Assembly (NCBI RefSeq): GCF_014646695.1
Contig: NZ_BMNT01000007.1
Span: 72,160-125,519, forward strand
Length of the DNA: 53,360 nt
Origin: Sphaerisporangium melleum
GTDB lineage: Bacteria > Actinomycetota > Actinomycetes > Streptosporangiales > Streptosporangiaceae
Direction of reading: 5' to 3'
Made by a program: the position numbers and the translations under genes. Below are positions 1 to 8,952 of the stretch, one piece after another. Numbering within the stretch: position 1 is the stretch's first letter; each line of letters starts with the position of its first letter. Below the pieces are notes generated by a model. That model was not told where the DNA came from and did no database searches. It saw only the letters and a program-made list of their open reading frames with translations.

Positions 1-1489
1 CGCGGTCCGGGATGGTACGCAGGTTGAAGGCGTACCTCGCGGTGGAGTCGGCGATCGCGTCGGCGTTGACGTCCAGCGCGGTCAGGTTGACGTTCGCGAT
101 GGTGTCACACGCCTCGTGGTAGCACACGTCGTACGCCACGCCCGCCGTGCCGCCGAACAGCGCGGCCTCCTCGGCCGTCTTGATGCCCTCGGCACCGGTG
201 AAGATGCCGCCGGCCGGAATGCCGGCGTCCATGAACGCCCCGTAGTCGGAGCGCCCGTCGAAGTCGGTGCCGACGGTGGCCAGGCCGCGCCCGGAGAAGA
301 ACGTCGCCAGGCGCTTCTCGATCGCGTCCGACCCGGGCGGGCCCGCCGGCGAGCCCTCGGCGTCGGAGTCGTCCCCGTCGTACAGCTTGTAGGCGTAGTT
401 CGGCGAGCCGACCATGTCGAAGTTCAGATAGAGCCGGATGCGATCGCGTTCGGCCGGCGTCAGCTTCGCCACGTACTGGTCGGAGCCGAGCAGGCCGAGC
501 TCCTCTGCGGCCCAGAAGGCGAACCGCACCTTGTGCTTCACCGGGTAGAGGCTCATCTGCAGGGCCGTCTCCAGGATGGCCGCGCTCCCGGAGCCGTTGT
601 CGTTGATGCCGGGGCCCTCCGGCACGCTGTCCAGGTGCGCGCCGACCATGACGACCTCGCGCGGGTCACCGAACCGCGACTCGGCGATGACGTTGTCGGC
701 GGTGGCCAGTTTCAGGTCGGCGTCGACCTTCAGGTGCACGGTCGCGCCGGGCGTACCCGCCAGCTCACTGCCCACGGCGAAGTCGGCGAACACCATCGGA
801 ATGCCGGCCCGCCACTCGCCGAGGTCGATCGAGTACGAGTCGGTACGTCCCGGCTGGCCCTCGTTGAAGACGATGATGCCCGCGGCGCCGGCGTCCACCG
901 CGTTGAAGATCTTCTGGACGAACGCACAGGTGCCGCGCTGGATCAGCGCGATACGGCCCGGTACGAACCCGGCGAAGTCCGACGCCTCGCAGCCACTGGT
1001 CGAGCTCGGCGTCGGGGCGGGCGGCAGGGTCAGGTCGACGGCCTGCACCTGCGCGGTGACCTCACCCGAGGGCGACGGCGGGAAGGTGAAGAAGTCCTCG
1101 TTCGGGACGTAGGTCTTGGCATTCGGCGCGGTCTGGGCGAGCACCGGCGGGCTCTTCTCGCTCCAGCTCCCGACGTAGTTGATGGGCTGCAGCGTGACCT
1201 TGTATCCGGCCTTGCGGAGCTTGCCCGCGACGTAGTCACGGGAGGCGTTGTAGCCGGGGGTTCCGACGGCGCGGGTGCCGCCGTTCGCGTTCGCGATCGC
1301 CTGGAAGGCGTCCAGATGCTTCTTGACGTTCTTTCCCTTCACCTGCGCGACCAGCAGCTTGGCGAACACGTCGTCGAGCGACGTCGCCGAGGCGGGCAGG
1401 GACGGGACCAGGAACAGCGCGAGCACCGTGACCACGGTGACGAGCCGGGCGACACGCTTGCGAGTGGCGGGCGGATGTGGTGAGTGCAT
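1..1489 (-). CDS. Secreted M28-family metallopeptidase with PA domain (3' end outside window)
   Basis: Zinc-dependent exopeptidase of the M28 family, expected to release N-terminal amino acids outside the cell. The ATG at 1489 gives a basic N-terminus and a hydrophobic signal peptide of about 35 residues ending near PASA. A protease-associated domain lies in the middle (GTCAFVQKIFNAVDAGAAGI, then FNEG). The M28 core follows: GAHLDSV and GINDNGSGSA supply His and Asp ligands, AEELGLLGS the Glu pair, NFDMVG an Asp, and a C-terminal CYHEACDT the last His. About 496 codons are visible, close to the usual full length of PA-containing M28 enzymes, so only a short tail is missing at the left edge. 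It is divergent from the fucosidase gene. Family assignment is firm; substrate preference (Leu or Arg aminopeptidase) is not readable. Confidence 0.92.
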   Translation of the reverse strand, partial: MHSPHPPATRKRVARLVTVVTVLALFLVPSLPASATSLDDVFAKLLVAQVKGKNVKKHLDAFQAIANANGGTRAVGTPGYNASRDYVAGKLRKAGYKVTLQPINYVGSWSEKSPPVLAQTAPNAKTYVPNEDFFTFPPSPSGEVTAQVQAVDLTLPPAPTPSSTSGCEASDFAGFVPGRIALIQRGTCAFVQKIFNAVDAGAAGIIVFNEGQPGRTDSYSIDLGEWRAGIPMVFADFAVGSELAGTPGATVHLKVDADLKLATADNVIAESRFGDPREVVMVGAHLDSVPEGPGINDNGSGSAAILETALQMSLYPVKHKVRFAFWAAEELGLLGSDQYVAKLTPAERDRIRLYLNFDMVGSPNYAYKLYDGDDSDAEGSPAGPPGSDAIEKRLATFFSGRGLATVGTDFDGRSDYGAFMDAGIPAGGIFTGAEGIKTAEEAALFGGTAGVAYDVCYHEACDTIANVNLTALDVNADAIADSTARYAFNLRTIPDR

Positions 1490-2029
1490 GGTTCTCCAAA
1501 GCGCCAGATGGGTGCAAGATCCCCAAGACAGTGCTCCAAGGAACGTAACCCCGGCAACGCCCGCCGTACAGATAGTGGATCCTTCCGGCAAGAGTGGTTT
1601 CGCCGCGAATTCCGCGACAGAGCCGCCCTGTCAAGCCGGAGAGCTGGGCGCGGCACACCCTGACGCCGGCACTCCAATCGGGCTTCGCCGTACCTCGCGA
1701 TCATCACCCAGGCCGCCCCGGTCATCACCGGCCACCCGGCTGCGCGGCGGGAGCGCGACTCCCCTCATCGCAGCCGCCGGCGAGCTGAAAATTTCAGGTC
1801 GAGGCCGCCGTGCGATGTCGCATTTTTTGTCGCGGAGGCCCGTTCACGGGTGTCGTGGCCGGTTGAACTCCTGGTGAGAGGGGTGGCGAAAGTTCGCGAC
1901 TTGAAGATCCTATGTCTGCGCGATTAGCGGGCTTATTTAGGGCTTTGACAGCGGGCGAACCGGTTCTAACGTCGGATCTCTGACGCGTCGGACTGTCATG
2001 GTCGTCATCGATACTCTTCAGGAGACAGT
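1490..2029. promoter_or_regulatory. Divergent intergenic region with a sigma-70-like promoter for the fucosidase gene
   Basis: No coding sequence is convincing here. TTGACA at 1945-1950, a 16-nt spacer and TAACGT at 1967-1972 form a good vegetative promoter pointing at the fucosidase gene, whose GTG lies about 58 nt downstream. The segment just upstream (about 1880-1945) is less GC-rich than the flanking genes. The promoter of the minus-strand peptidase must also lie here but I could not pinpoint it. Confidence 0.5.
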
Positions 2030-3967
2030 GTGCCCTCCACCGTGGCGTCGGCATTTCGCAGACGCACCGCGCTCGCCGGCAGCGCTCTACTCATCGGAGC
2101 TCTTCTCACGATCCCGAGCCTGACCGGCTCGGCTTCCGCGGCTCCGACGACCTACCAGCCGACCTGGGCGTCGGTGGACCAGCATCCGGCCGCGCCGGAG
2201 TGGTTCCAGGACGCCAAGTTCGGCATCTACTTCCACTGGGGCGCCTTCGCCACGCCGGCCTACGGCAGCGAGTGGTACCCCCGGAACATGTACATCAGCG
2301 GCTCCAACGAGAACAATCGCCACAAGAGCGTCTACGGCGACCCCTCGACGTGGCCGTACAACAACTTCATCGACGGGGCCCGCGACAAATCCGGAAACTG
2401 GGTGCAGTTCGCGCCGAAGCTGAAGTCGGCCGGTGGCAACTTCGACCCGAACGAGTGGGCGCAACTGTTCGTCGACTCCGGCGCGAAGTTCGCCGGGCCG
2501 GTGGCCGAGCACCACGACGGGTTCTCGATGTGGAACAGCTCGGTGAACGAGTGGAACTCGGCCGCCAAGGGGCCGAAGCTCGACCTGCTGCAGCTGTTCG
2601 CCGACGCCGTCCGGGCCAAGAACATGAAGCTGCTGGTGTCGATGCACCACGCCTACAACTTCACCGGTTACTACGACCACGTGCCCACCCAGTCGTCCAA
2701 CTCGCTGAAGAAGCTGTACGGGCAGCTGGGGACGACCGCGGAAGAGCAGCTCTGGTACGACAAGCTGAAGGAGGTCGTGGACAAGGTCCAGCCCGACATC
2801 ATCTGGCAGGACTTCAACCTCAGCCGCATCAGCGAGTCGAAGCGGCTGAACTTCCTGTCGTACTACTACAACCAGGCCAACTCCTGGGGCAAGGAGGTCG
2901 TGGCCACCTACAAGGACGGCTTCAACAACAAGGGAGAGGTGTACGACTTCGAGCGCGGCGGCCCGGCCGGCATCCAGTACCCGTACTGGCTGACCGACGA
3001 CGCCATCAGCGCCTCCAGCTGGTCCTACACCAACGGGATCGGCTACTACAGCTCGCCCGCCATGCTGCACTCGCTGATCGACCGGGTGAGCAAGAACGGC
3101 AACATGTTGCTGAACATCTCCCCGATGATCGACGGGACCATCCCGCAGGGCCAGAAGGACGTGCTGAACGCCATCGGCACCTACCTCAAGCGCAACGGTG
3201 AGTCGATCTACTCCACGCGCGCCTGGACCACCTACGGGGAGGGCCCGACGAAGATGGGCGGCGGGTCGTTCACGACGCCGCGGGCCGGCACCGCCCAGGA
3301 CATCCGCTACACCCGCAGCAAGGACAACACCGTGCTGTACGCGACGGTGCTCGGCTGGCCCGGAAACGGCGCGAGCCTCAACCTCGCCTCACTGGCCAAC
3401 GGGAAGGTCAACCTGACCAACCTGAGCAGGGTCGAGATGATCGGCAACACCGCCGGCAGTTACATCAACCTGCCCACCCGCAACCAGGACGGCAGCGGCC
3501 TGCACATCACGCTGCCCAACCAGCCCTACTCCGCTCTCGCCTACGTCGTGAAGCTCACCTTCAACGGCCAGATCGGTTCGACCGGCACGCCGTCGCCCAG
3601 CGCGACGCCGTCCCCGTCCGCATCCCCGTCCCCGTCGGCGTCCCCCTCGCCGTCTCCGTCAGGCCCGGTGACGGGTGCGTGTTCGGCGACGGTCGAGACG
3701 GTCAACAGCTGGCCGGGCGGGTTCCAGTCGAACGTGACGGTCCGGGCGGGCAGTTCGGCGGTCAACGGCTGGACGGTGAAGTGGACCTGGCCGGGCGATC
3801 AGACGATCAGCAGTCTGTGGAACGGCACGCAGACCGTGTCCGGCTCCTCGGTGACGGTCCGCAACGTCGACTACAACGGCTCCCTCGCGGCGGGCGGGTC
3901 GACGACGTTCGGCTTCACCGGCAACGGCACCGCGGCCACGCCGACCGCCACCTGCACCAGCCCCTGA
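2030..3967 (+). CDS. Secreted alpha-L-fucosidase (GH29) with C-terminal CBM2
   Basis: Retaining alpha-L-fucosidase predicted to cleave terminal fucose from glycans outside the cell. GTG start at 2030 follows CAGGAGA. A signal peptide covers about residues 1-37 (ends SASA). The GH29 barrel has the hallmark FGIYFHWG near residue 65 and EHHDGFSMW. The nucleophile Asp is probably D261 in PDIIWQDFN, and GNMLLNISP marks the end of the barrel. After a beta domain, a Pro/Ser linker (TPSPSATPSPS type) leads to a CBM2-like module of about 100 residues with conserved Trp (GWTVKWTWPG) and flanking Cys near GACSAT and the C-terminus. CBM2 usually binds cellulose or chitin, so the enzyme may be tethered to plant or fungal wall material. 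645 residues is normal for GH29 plus CBM. Convergent with the esterase gene. Confidence 0.93.
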   Translation: MPSTVASAFRRRTALAGSALLIGALLTIPSLTGSASAAPTTYQPTWASVDQHPAAPEWFQDAKFGIYFHWGAFATPAYGSEWYPRNMYISGSNENNRHKSVYGDPSTWPYNNFIDGARDKSGNWVQFAPKLKSAGGNFDPNEWAQLFVDSGAKFAGPVAEHHDGFSMWNSSVNEWNSAAKGPKLDLLQLFADAVRAKNMKLLVSMHHAYNFTGYYDHVPTQSSNSLKKLYGQLGTTAEEQLWYDKLKEVVDKVQPDIIWQDFNLSRISESKRLNFLSYYYNQANSWGKEVVATYKDGFNNKGEVYDFERGGPAGIQYPYWLTDDAISASSWSYTNGIGYYSSPAMLHSLIDRVSKNGNMLLNISPMIDGTIPQGQKDVLNAIGTYLKRNGESIYSTRAWTTYGEGPTKMGGGSFTTPRAGTAQDIRYTRSKDNTVLYATVLGWPGNGASLNLASLANGKVNLTNLSRVEMIGNTAGSYINLPTRNQDGSGLHITLPNQPYSALAYVVKLTFNGQIGSTGTPSPSATPSPSASPSPSASPSPSPSGPVTGACSATVETVNSWPGGFQSNVTVRAGSSAVNGWTVKWTWPGDQTISSLWNGTQTVSGSSVTVRNVDYNGSLAAGGSTTFGFTGNGTAATPTATCTSP

Positions 3968-3997
3968 CCTCTCGGATGAGCCAGAGATGAGATCGGA

Positions 3998-4026
3998 CCG
4001 GAGGCCCGCCGCGTGCGGGCCTCCGG
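3998..4026. terminator. Bidirectional hairpin between convergent fucosidase and esterase genes
   Basis: A perfect 12-bp stem, CCGGAGGCCCGC (3998-4009) and GCGGGCCTCCGG (4015-4026), with a 5-nt loop. It lacks a clear T-run, common for actinomycete terminators. It lies between the two stop codons and can serve both strands. Confidence 0.75.
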
Positions 4027-4043
4027 CCGACGTCGTGGACGCG

Positions 4044-5579
4044 TCACCGCGACCGGGCGAGCAGCGGAAGTTCCGGAAAGGTGTGGTCCTGCCACAGCAG
4101 CCGCGAGGTCTCTTCCGGGTACGCCGTGACGCTCGACCGCGCGTCGAAGATCTGGGTGAGGCGCCGGTCGGCGTCGTACGGAGGCCAGCCCGGGTCGCCG
4201 TGCGCGGCGAACGCCGTCCACGCCCCGCGGATCCGCGCCGACAGCTCCTCGGCCACCGGGGAGGGCGGGTCGCCGATCAGCATGGCGGGCCGCCCGCTGC
4301 GCAGGTTGCCGAAGACGAGCGGCACGTCCAGACCGTGACAGGCGCCGAGGCCGCCGCCCACTCCCGGGGCGGGCCAGGTCAGCTCATAGAGGTAGGCCTG
4401 CCCACCACCGGCCACCTGCGCGTCCGCGAGGTGCAGGCTCGGCATGCGGAACAGCCAGTCCCCATTGACCAGCTCGTACAGCTCCTCGTCGGCCGCGGCC
4501 GGAAACGCCTCCCGGTACCGTCGCGCGCCGTCCGGACCGGGGGCGAGCAGGCGCAGAGCGGTCTCGGTCTGCTCGCGGGTGACCTGGCCGAGCACGCCGT
4601 CGATCAGGCTGAACAGCCGGTGCTCGTCCCGGGTATGCCCGACCAGAAGCCCGACGTCCCGGGCGGCACCATCGGCCAGCGCCTGCCACGGGGTCGCCGG
4701 CAGGACGTCACCGTCGACGACCGGTGCGAACAGGATCGACCGGTGGGTGATCTGCCCCCAGCGCTCCCGCCACTGAGCCGCCTTGGCGAAGACCGCGTCG
4801 CCCGCCGCGGGCAGCTCGGCCGGGGCCACCGCGGACAGGCCGGACACCGTGGGCCGTACGCCCAGCTCGGCGGCGAAGGCCGCGGCGATTTCGGCGGCCA
4901 GCTCGGCGGAGAAGAACGTCCCCGGCACGCTCTGCGCGACCGCCCGGCGGAAGAGCCCGGCGGCGCGCGGCATGGCGAGCAGGGCGGCGACCGATCCGCC
5001 GCCCGCCGACTGCCCGAAAACCGTCACGTGGTCCGGGTCGCCGCCGAACACCCGAATGTTGTCCCGCACCCATTGCAGGGCTGCGACCTGGTCGAGCAGC
5101 CCCCGGTTGGCCGGCGCTCCGTCGATCTGCGCGAAACCCTCGATACCGAGCCGGTAGTTCAGGGTCACGACCACGACCCCGCTCCTGGCCAGGTGCCCGC
5201 CGTCGTACTCCGGGAGACCCGCGTCGCCCATGGCGTAACCGCCGCCGGGGATCCACACCAGCACCGGAAGCCCCGCCTCCGGATCCGGCTCCGGCGTCCA
5301 GACGTTGAGCGTCAACCAGTCGTCGCCGGCGGCGTCCTGGGACGCTCCGAGCACGCTCGACTGCGGAGGCGGCGGGCCGTACGCCACCGCCGGGCGCACC
5401 CCGTCCCAGCCGCGCACCGGCTGCGGCGCGGCGAACCGGAGGGCGCCGACCGGCGGTTCGGCGAACGAGATGCCACGGAAGACCGCCAGGCCCGCCTCCC
5501 GGCCACCACGGACGACGCCGGCCGCCGTACGAACTTCCGGCTCGGACTCGGACGGCTTATTGGACGCGGTGACGGCCAC
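4044..5579 (-). CDS. Type-B carboxylesterase / para-nitrobenzyl esterase family
   Basis: Alpha/beta hydrolase of the carboxylesterase type-B family (PnbA-like), hydrolysing carboxylic esters; no signal peptide, so probably cytoplasmic. I prefer the GTG at 5579 because GGAGAGGAGA lies just upstream; an in-frame ATG at 5645 has no such site. From 5579 the protein is 511 residues. FRGISFAEPPVGALRF is the family N-terminal signature, WIPGGGYAMGDAG holds the oxyanion-hole glycines, and GQSAGGGS carries the nucleophile Ser with Gln in place of the usual Glu of GESAGG. The acid residue is probably in GHTRDEHRLF and the catalytic His in ACHGLDVPLVFG. It ends next to the hairpin shared with the fucosidase gene and looks monocistronic. 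Confidence 0.9.
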   Translation of the reverse strand: MAVTASNKPSESEPEVRTAAGVVRGGREAGLAVFRGISFAEPPVGALRFAAPQPVRGWDGVRPAVAYGPPPPQSSVLGASQDAAGDDWLTLNVWTPEPDPEAGLPVLVWIPGGGYAMGDAGLPEYDGGHLARSGVVVVTLNYRLGIEGFAQIDGAPANRGLLDQVAALQWVRDNIRVFGGDPDHVTVFGQSAGGGSVAALLAMPRAAGLFRRAVAQSVPGTFFSAELAAEIAAAFAAELGVRPTVSGLSAVAPAELPAAGDAVFAKAAQWRERWGQITHRSILFAPVVDGDVLPATPWQALADGAARDVGLLVGHTRDEHRLFSLIDGVLGQVTREQTETALRLLAPGPDGARRYREAFPAAADEELYELVNGDWLFRMPSLHLADAQVAGGGQAYLYELTWPAPGVGGGLGACHGLDVPLVFGNLRSGRPAMLIGDPPSPVAEELSARIRGAWTAFAAHGDPGWPPYDADRRLTQIFDARSSVTAYPEETSRLLWQDHTFPELPLLARSR

Positions 5580-6085
5580 TTCGGGTCTCCTCTCCGTTCC
5601 TGCCCGGCCGAGCATCGCAGCGCCCCACATCCCCCGGCAAACCATTTAGCAGCCCGCCACCTACGCCGAAAATCACCTCGAGTTACCACAAGCGCCGTTA
5701 CTCCTGGATTCCGGAAACCATCCCCGCGCACCGAAGCCCTCCGCCGGTCGCCCAGCCGGACTCGTCCGTGATGATCACCCAGCAGAGGCCTGCCGCCTCC
5801 AGGGATCGATGCCGAAATCCTCGGCCGGCATCCTCCGCTCCAGCAGGCCAGAACCGCCACTCCACGAAGCGCGTCCGAGCCACCGCTGAGCGGACAACTC
5901 ATGGTCGGTGACCACTCCTGGCCTGCCCATGTGCCGGGTGACGGCCCGCCCGCGCCGAGCACCAGGTCAGAGAACCATCTCCGCCATAAAAGCCACATAG
6001 ATCCCGAAGGCCTGGTAGAACGTTCCATTGGCATCAATCGCCACGATTACCGACTCGCCCTAAATCCCTCGCTCTGGAGCATTCT
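5580..6085. other. Intergenic region between divergent esterase and lamin-tail genes
   Basis: About 500 nt without a supportable gene. The first 20 nt contain the esterase ribosome-binding site. Part of the middle and right (about 5970-6075) is less GC-rich than the genes and presumably contains the promoter of the lamin-tail gene. I saw no tRNA, strong palindrome or repeat. Confidence 0.4.
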
Positions 6086-6556
6086 GTGCGTACCCGTTCC
6101 CTGCTCATGGGCGCTGCGCTGGCCCTCGGTGTGGTCACCATCTCCCAGCCCGCACACGCGGCCGCCCCGGCCATTCAGATCACCAAGATCCACTACGACT
6201 CTCCCGGCTCACCGGACTCCGGGGCGAACAGCAGCCTGAACGGCGAGTACATCCAGATCAAGAACATGACCAGGAAGGCGATGAGCCTCAAGGGGTGGAC
6301 CATCCGCGACAAGACCACCCAGCCGGACCACGTCTACACCTTCGGTACGTTCACCCTGGGCGCCGCCAAGACGGTCACCCTGCGGACCGGCAAGGGCAGG
6401 AACACCGCCACCACCCTCTACTGGGGCCGAAGCGGGAACACTTTCGCCTACATCTGGAACCAGGTCAGCGACACCGGCTACCTGCGCAACCCCTCGGGCA
6501 CCCTGGTCGACTCCTGTTCGTACAACTCCTCACGAGCCGACTACAAACTCTGCTGA
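6086..6556 (+). CDS. Small secreted lamin-tail-domain (LTD) protein
   Basis: 156-residue secreted protein beginning with GTG at 6086. A signal peptide covers about residues 1-26 (ends AHAAA). The rest is a single immunoglobulin-like lamin-tail domain: IQITKIHYDSPG at its start, NGEYIQIKNMT and LKGWTIRDK are the typical LTD strands, and FTLGAAKTVTLRTGKG follows. Two Cys near the end (DSCSYNSSRADYKLC) may form a disulfide. LTD proteins of bacteria are found on the cell surface or attached to nucleases and adhesins; stand-alone copies like this have no established activity. It lies 37 nt upstream of the Nudix gene on the same strand, but the functions are unrelated. Confidence 0.82.
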   Translation: MRTRSLLMGAALALGVVTISQPAHAAAPAIQITKIHYDSPGSPDSGANSSLNGEYIQIKNMTRKAMSLKGWTIRDKTTQPDHVYTFGTFTLGAAKTVTLRTGKGRNTATTLYWGRSGNTFAYIWNQVSDTGYLRNPSGTLVDSCSYNSSRADYKLC

Positions 6557-6593
6557 CCGCCCGACCACCTGTCGAAGGCAGCGAGGAGGCGCA

Positions 6594-7088
6594 GTGACCG
6601 AGCGAACCAGGCGGGTCGACTACTGGCAGGACCTCGACGCCCCGAAGCCGACCAGCCGCAAAGCCTCGGCCAGCGTGTTCGTCCAGGATGACGCCGGGAG
6701 GCTGCTGCTGCTCCGCCGTACCGACAACGACCTGTGGACCATTCCCACCGGCGGGATCAAGAAGGGCGAGACCGTCGCTCAATGCGCTGTACGGGAGTGC
6801 CGCGAGGAGACTGGCCTGACCGTCGAGATCATCGGCCTGGTGGGCGTGTTCTCCGACCCCGGCCACGTGATCGTGTACCTGCATGGCGACAAGGTCGATG
6901 AGGTCCGCCAGCCGATCAACGTATGCCTACGCGCCAAGGTCGTGGCTGGCGAAGTGCAGCCAGACCCCCGCGAAGCACAAGAGGTCCGCTGGATCGCCCC
7001 CACCGGCCTCGACACTTACCGCATGCACCCAGCGATAAAACGCCGAATCGACGTGGGGCTTCGCGGAGGAGATCCCTACATCGAATGA
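6594..7088 (+). CDS. Nudix hydrolase
   Basis: Nudix-superfamily pyrophosphohydrolase of 164 residues that cleaves nucleoside diphosphates linked to another moiety. GTG start at 6594 preceded by GAGGAG. The Nudix box is complete: GGIKKGETVAQCAVRECREE followed by TGL, with the REECREE-type Glu residues that bind Mg. The preceding TDNDLWTIPTGG is the usual lead-in. The substrate cannot be inferred. The last ten codons and the flanking non-coding DNA reappear about 4.5 kb downstream as a remnant (see the repeat at 11535). Confidence 0.92.
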   Translation: MTERTRRVDYWQDLDAPKPTSRKASASVFVQDDAGRLLLLRRTDNDLWTIPTGGIKKGETVAQCAVRECREETGLTVEIIGLVGVFSDPGHVIVYLHGDKVDEVRQPINVCLRAKVVAGEVQPDPREAQEVRWIAPTGLDTYRMHPAIKRRIDVGLRGGDPYIE

Positions 7089-7224
7089 CACAGCCCGCAC
7101 GTGTGTGTACGACCTCCCGGGCAATCCCTGCCCGCATGGAGCTTGGGCCGACTCTGCTCAGCACAGCGTCATGGCTGAGATGCTTGCCAGCGCGTCGCTG
7201 TAGATCACGAATGGGAGGTGCGAC

Positions 7225-7521
7225 ATGGGTCTCCGAGACCCGCTGTCCGCCGACGAGGTCAGCCGACGGCTGAGCCTGACCGGCTGGACCGGAGACACCA
7301 AGCAGATCACCAAGTCCTACCAGGTGAACTACGACACGGCCATCAAGATCGTCACCGACATCGGCAAGGCCGCGATCGAGCTGGAGCATCGCCCCGACAT
7401 CACCATCCGCTGGGCCGAACTACAGATCTCCATGACCACCCATACCGCCGGCGACGCCGTCACCGAACTCGACTTCCTGCTCGCCGAACGCATAGACCAG
7501 ATCGTCCAACGGCACCTCTAA
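7225..7521 (+). CDS. 4a-hydroxytetrahydrobiopterin (pterin-4a-carbinolamine) dehydratase
   Basis: Small (98 aa) member of the PCD/PhhB family, which dehydrates 4a-hydroxytetrahydropterin to help recycle pterin cofactor. The family signature is present: LEHRPDITIRW supplies the EHxP-type histidine cluster and STHTAG is represented by MTTHTAGD, followed by VTELDFLLAERID. ATG start at 7225 with GGGAGG upstream. No aromatic amino acid hydroxylase is near; in actinomycetes such orphans are common and the physiological substrate is unclear. Confidence 0.9.
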   Translation: MGLRDPLSADEVSRRLSLTGWTGDTKQITKSYQVNYDTAIKIVTDIGKAAIELEHRPDITIRWAELQISMTTHTAGDAVTELDFLLAERIDQIVQRHL

Positions 7522-7723
7522 TGCGCAGGGATACCTCTGCCGACCACGGCGATGCAGGTGGGGCTGCTTCCGGCTCGTAGACGTGAGTTCTGGGGGGCAC
7601 GGCGACATACCGACGAGGTGCTCGCTGCTGCCGTGCCGACCCGGTCACTCTCTCAGTCGACAGGTCGCGGATGATGGAATCGGCCCACCGTCACGATGAG
7701 GCCGCCTTCGCGTCCTGGAGCGG

Positions 7724-8428
7724 CTACCGTTCGCAGACGATGCCGTCACCGTCGCGGTCTTGGTACCAGTGGTACTCGGGATCCCGGTCGCGGTAGTACG
7801 GGCCGTAGCCGTTCCGGTTGGCTTCGGCGCAGGTTTTGAACCGCGGGTCGTTGCCCGACGGCGGAGGCGTCGGCTGTGCAGTGGGCTCTGGTGTCGGCTT
7901 CGGCGTTGGTTTCGGGGTCGGCTTCGGGGTCTGCTGGGGGCCCTCGTCGCACCGGCCCGACCAGATTCGCAGCCGTGCGGCCTTGGCCGCGGCCTGGTCC
8001 TCGCGCAGCGGCTTGATGTACCTGGCGTTCGTCCCGACCTGAACCGCCTTGGCGTACCCGTAGCGGACCAAGTTGCGGTTGACGAACGTCCCTCCGCTGC
8101 TCCAGGCGTAGAACAGGTAGCGGCCGGCGGAGTCCCGGGCCGTCTTATCCCGAAGCAGGCGGACGGTACTACCCACAGGGAGCAGTGCCGTAGTACGCGC
8201 GGTGGCGGCCGCCGCCCAGCACTGGCCCTTGTTCGGCGCGTTCACGTCCAGCAGGCGCACCCGGAGCGTCTTGCCCTTGTAGGAGACGTCCACGGTGTCC
8301 CCGTCGACCACCGCCTTCACCTTCGCAGCGACGGCCCCACGCGGAGCGGCGGCGGCGACGGCGGGCAGCGAGGAAACGACAAGACCGCCGACGGCCAGGG
8401 TCCCTGCGAGTAAGAGGCGGGCGCGCAA
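7724..8428 (-). CDS. Secreted thermonuclease-like protein with excalibur domain
   Basis: Secreted SNase-fold protein. TTG at 8428 is the likely start because GAGGAG lies 5 nt upstream; it gives 234 residues with a signal peptide ending near AVAAAAP. The OB-fold SNase domain (about residues 30-135) keeps the first metal ligand region VVDGDTVDV, an Arg in VRLLDV and a second Arg in RDSAGRYLFYAW. At the place where active enzymes read IDAPE or IDTPE this protein reads VNAPN, so the second Asp and the general-base Glu are both Asn. A Pro/Thr linker (PKPTPKPT repeats) leads to a C-terminal excalibur calcium-binding domain ending DRDGDGIVCER with two conserved Cys. It may be a weakened or inactive nuclease. 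Confidence 0.85.
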   Translation of the reverse strand: MRARLLLAGTLAVGGLVVSSLPAVAAAAPRGAVAAKVKAVVDGDTVDVSYKGKTLRVRLLDVNAPNKGQCWAAAATARTTALLPVGSTVRLLRDKTARDSAGRYLFYAWSSGGTFVNRNLVRYGYAKAVQVGTNARYIKPLREDQAAAKAARLRIWSGRCDEGPQQTPKPTPKPTPKPTPEPTAQPTPPPSGNDPRFKTCAEANRNGYGPYYRDRDPEYHWYQDRDGDGIVCER

Positions 8429-8952
8429 TGTAGCTCCTCGTGTGAATGAAGTGACGCAGGAGAGACGGAGAGCGCAGACCACCGGTTGTCGCCCTGTCCG
8501 GATCCGGACACCCTGCTCTGGCGCGGAACGCGGATGTCAGCGATCTCTCCCAGGGGCGTGGCAGCGGCCATTGGTCAGGGCCGGAAGCCCGGTCGCAGGA
8601 GGCTCGACCGGCGCCTTGAGGTCGGCTTCGACGGTGTTGGCCCGAGTCGACGGCAGGTCGATGGGACGCATTTGGGCGTAAGCGATTCGACCAGAGGTGC
8701 TCTCGGGCAGATCGGCCGGCCGGACTCGTGTGGCGCTGTGCAGGGACCAGGTCCCGGAGCGTCCAGGGCACCTGCTGTCAGGCGGTGTCGCGGGCCGGTG
8801 GATGTGATCACGCGAAGCGGAATCGCTGTATGCGCCGCTGTCCATGGGATGCGACCCATCTTCCCGACGCAGTGTTGGTATCTTACCAACGGTGCGTCGA
8901 CAAGTTGGCGTGCTCGCCTGTCCCGTGAAATCCCTTCCCGTGAAGGAGTGCC
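8429..8952. other. Divergent intergenic region upstream of the ABC operon
   Basis: About 520 nt with no supportable gene. It contains the divergent promoters for the nuclease-like gene and the ABC transporter operon, and the perfect palindrome described separately at 8874-8890. Confidence 0.4.
8874..8890. promoter_or_regulatory. Perfect palindrome, likely TetR operator of the ABC-transporter operon
   Basis: GTTGGTATCTTACCAAC has two perfect 7-bp arms around a 3-nt centre and lies 62 nt upstream of the permease start. The third gene of the operon encodes a TetR-family repressor, and such repressors usually bind a palindrome of this size in front of their own operon. Confidence 0.7.

Noticed and set aside
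116-1483. Long plus-strand open frame opposite the M28 peptidase
   Set aside because: It is Arg/Gly/Val-rich antisense sequence with no domain; the minus strand encodes a clear peptidase. Such mirror frames are common in high-GC DNA.
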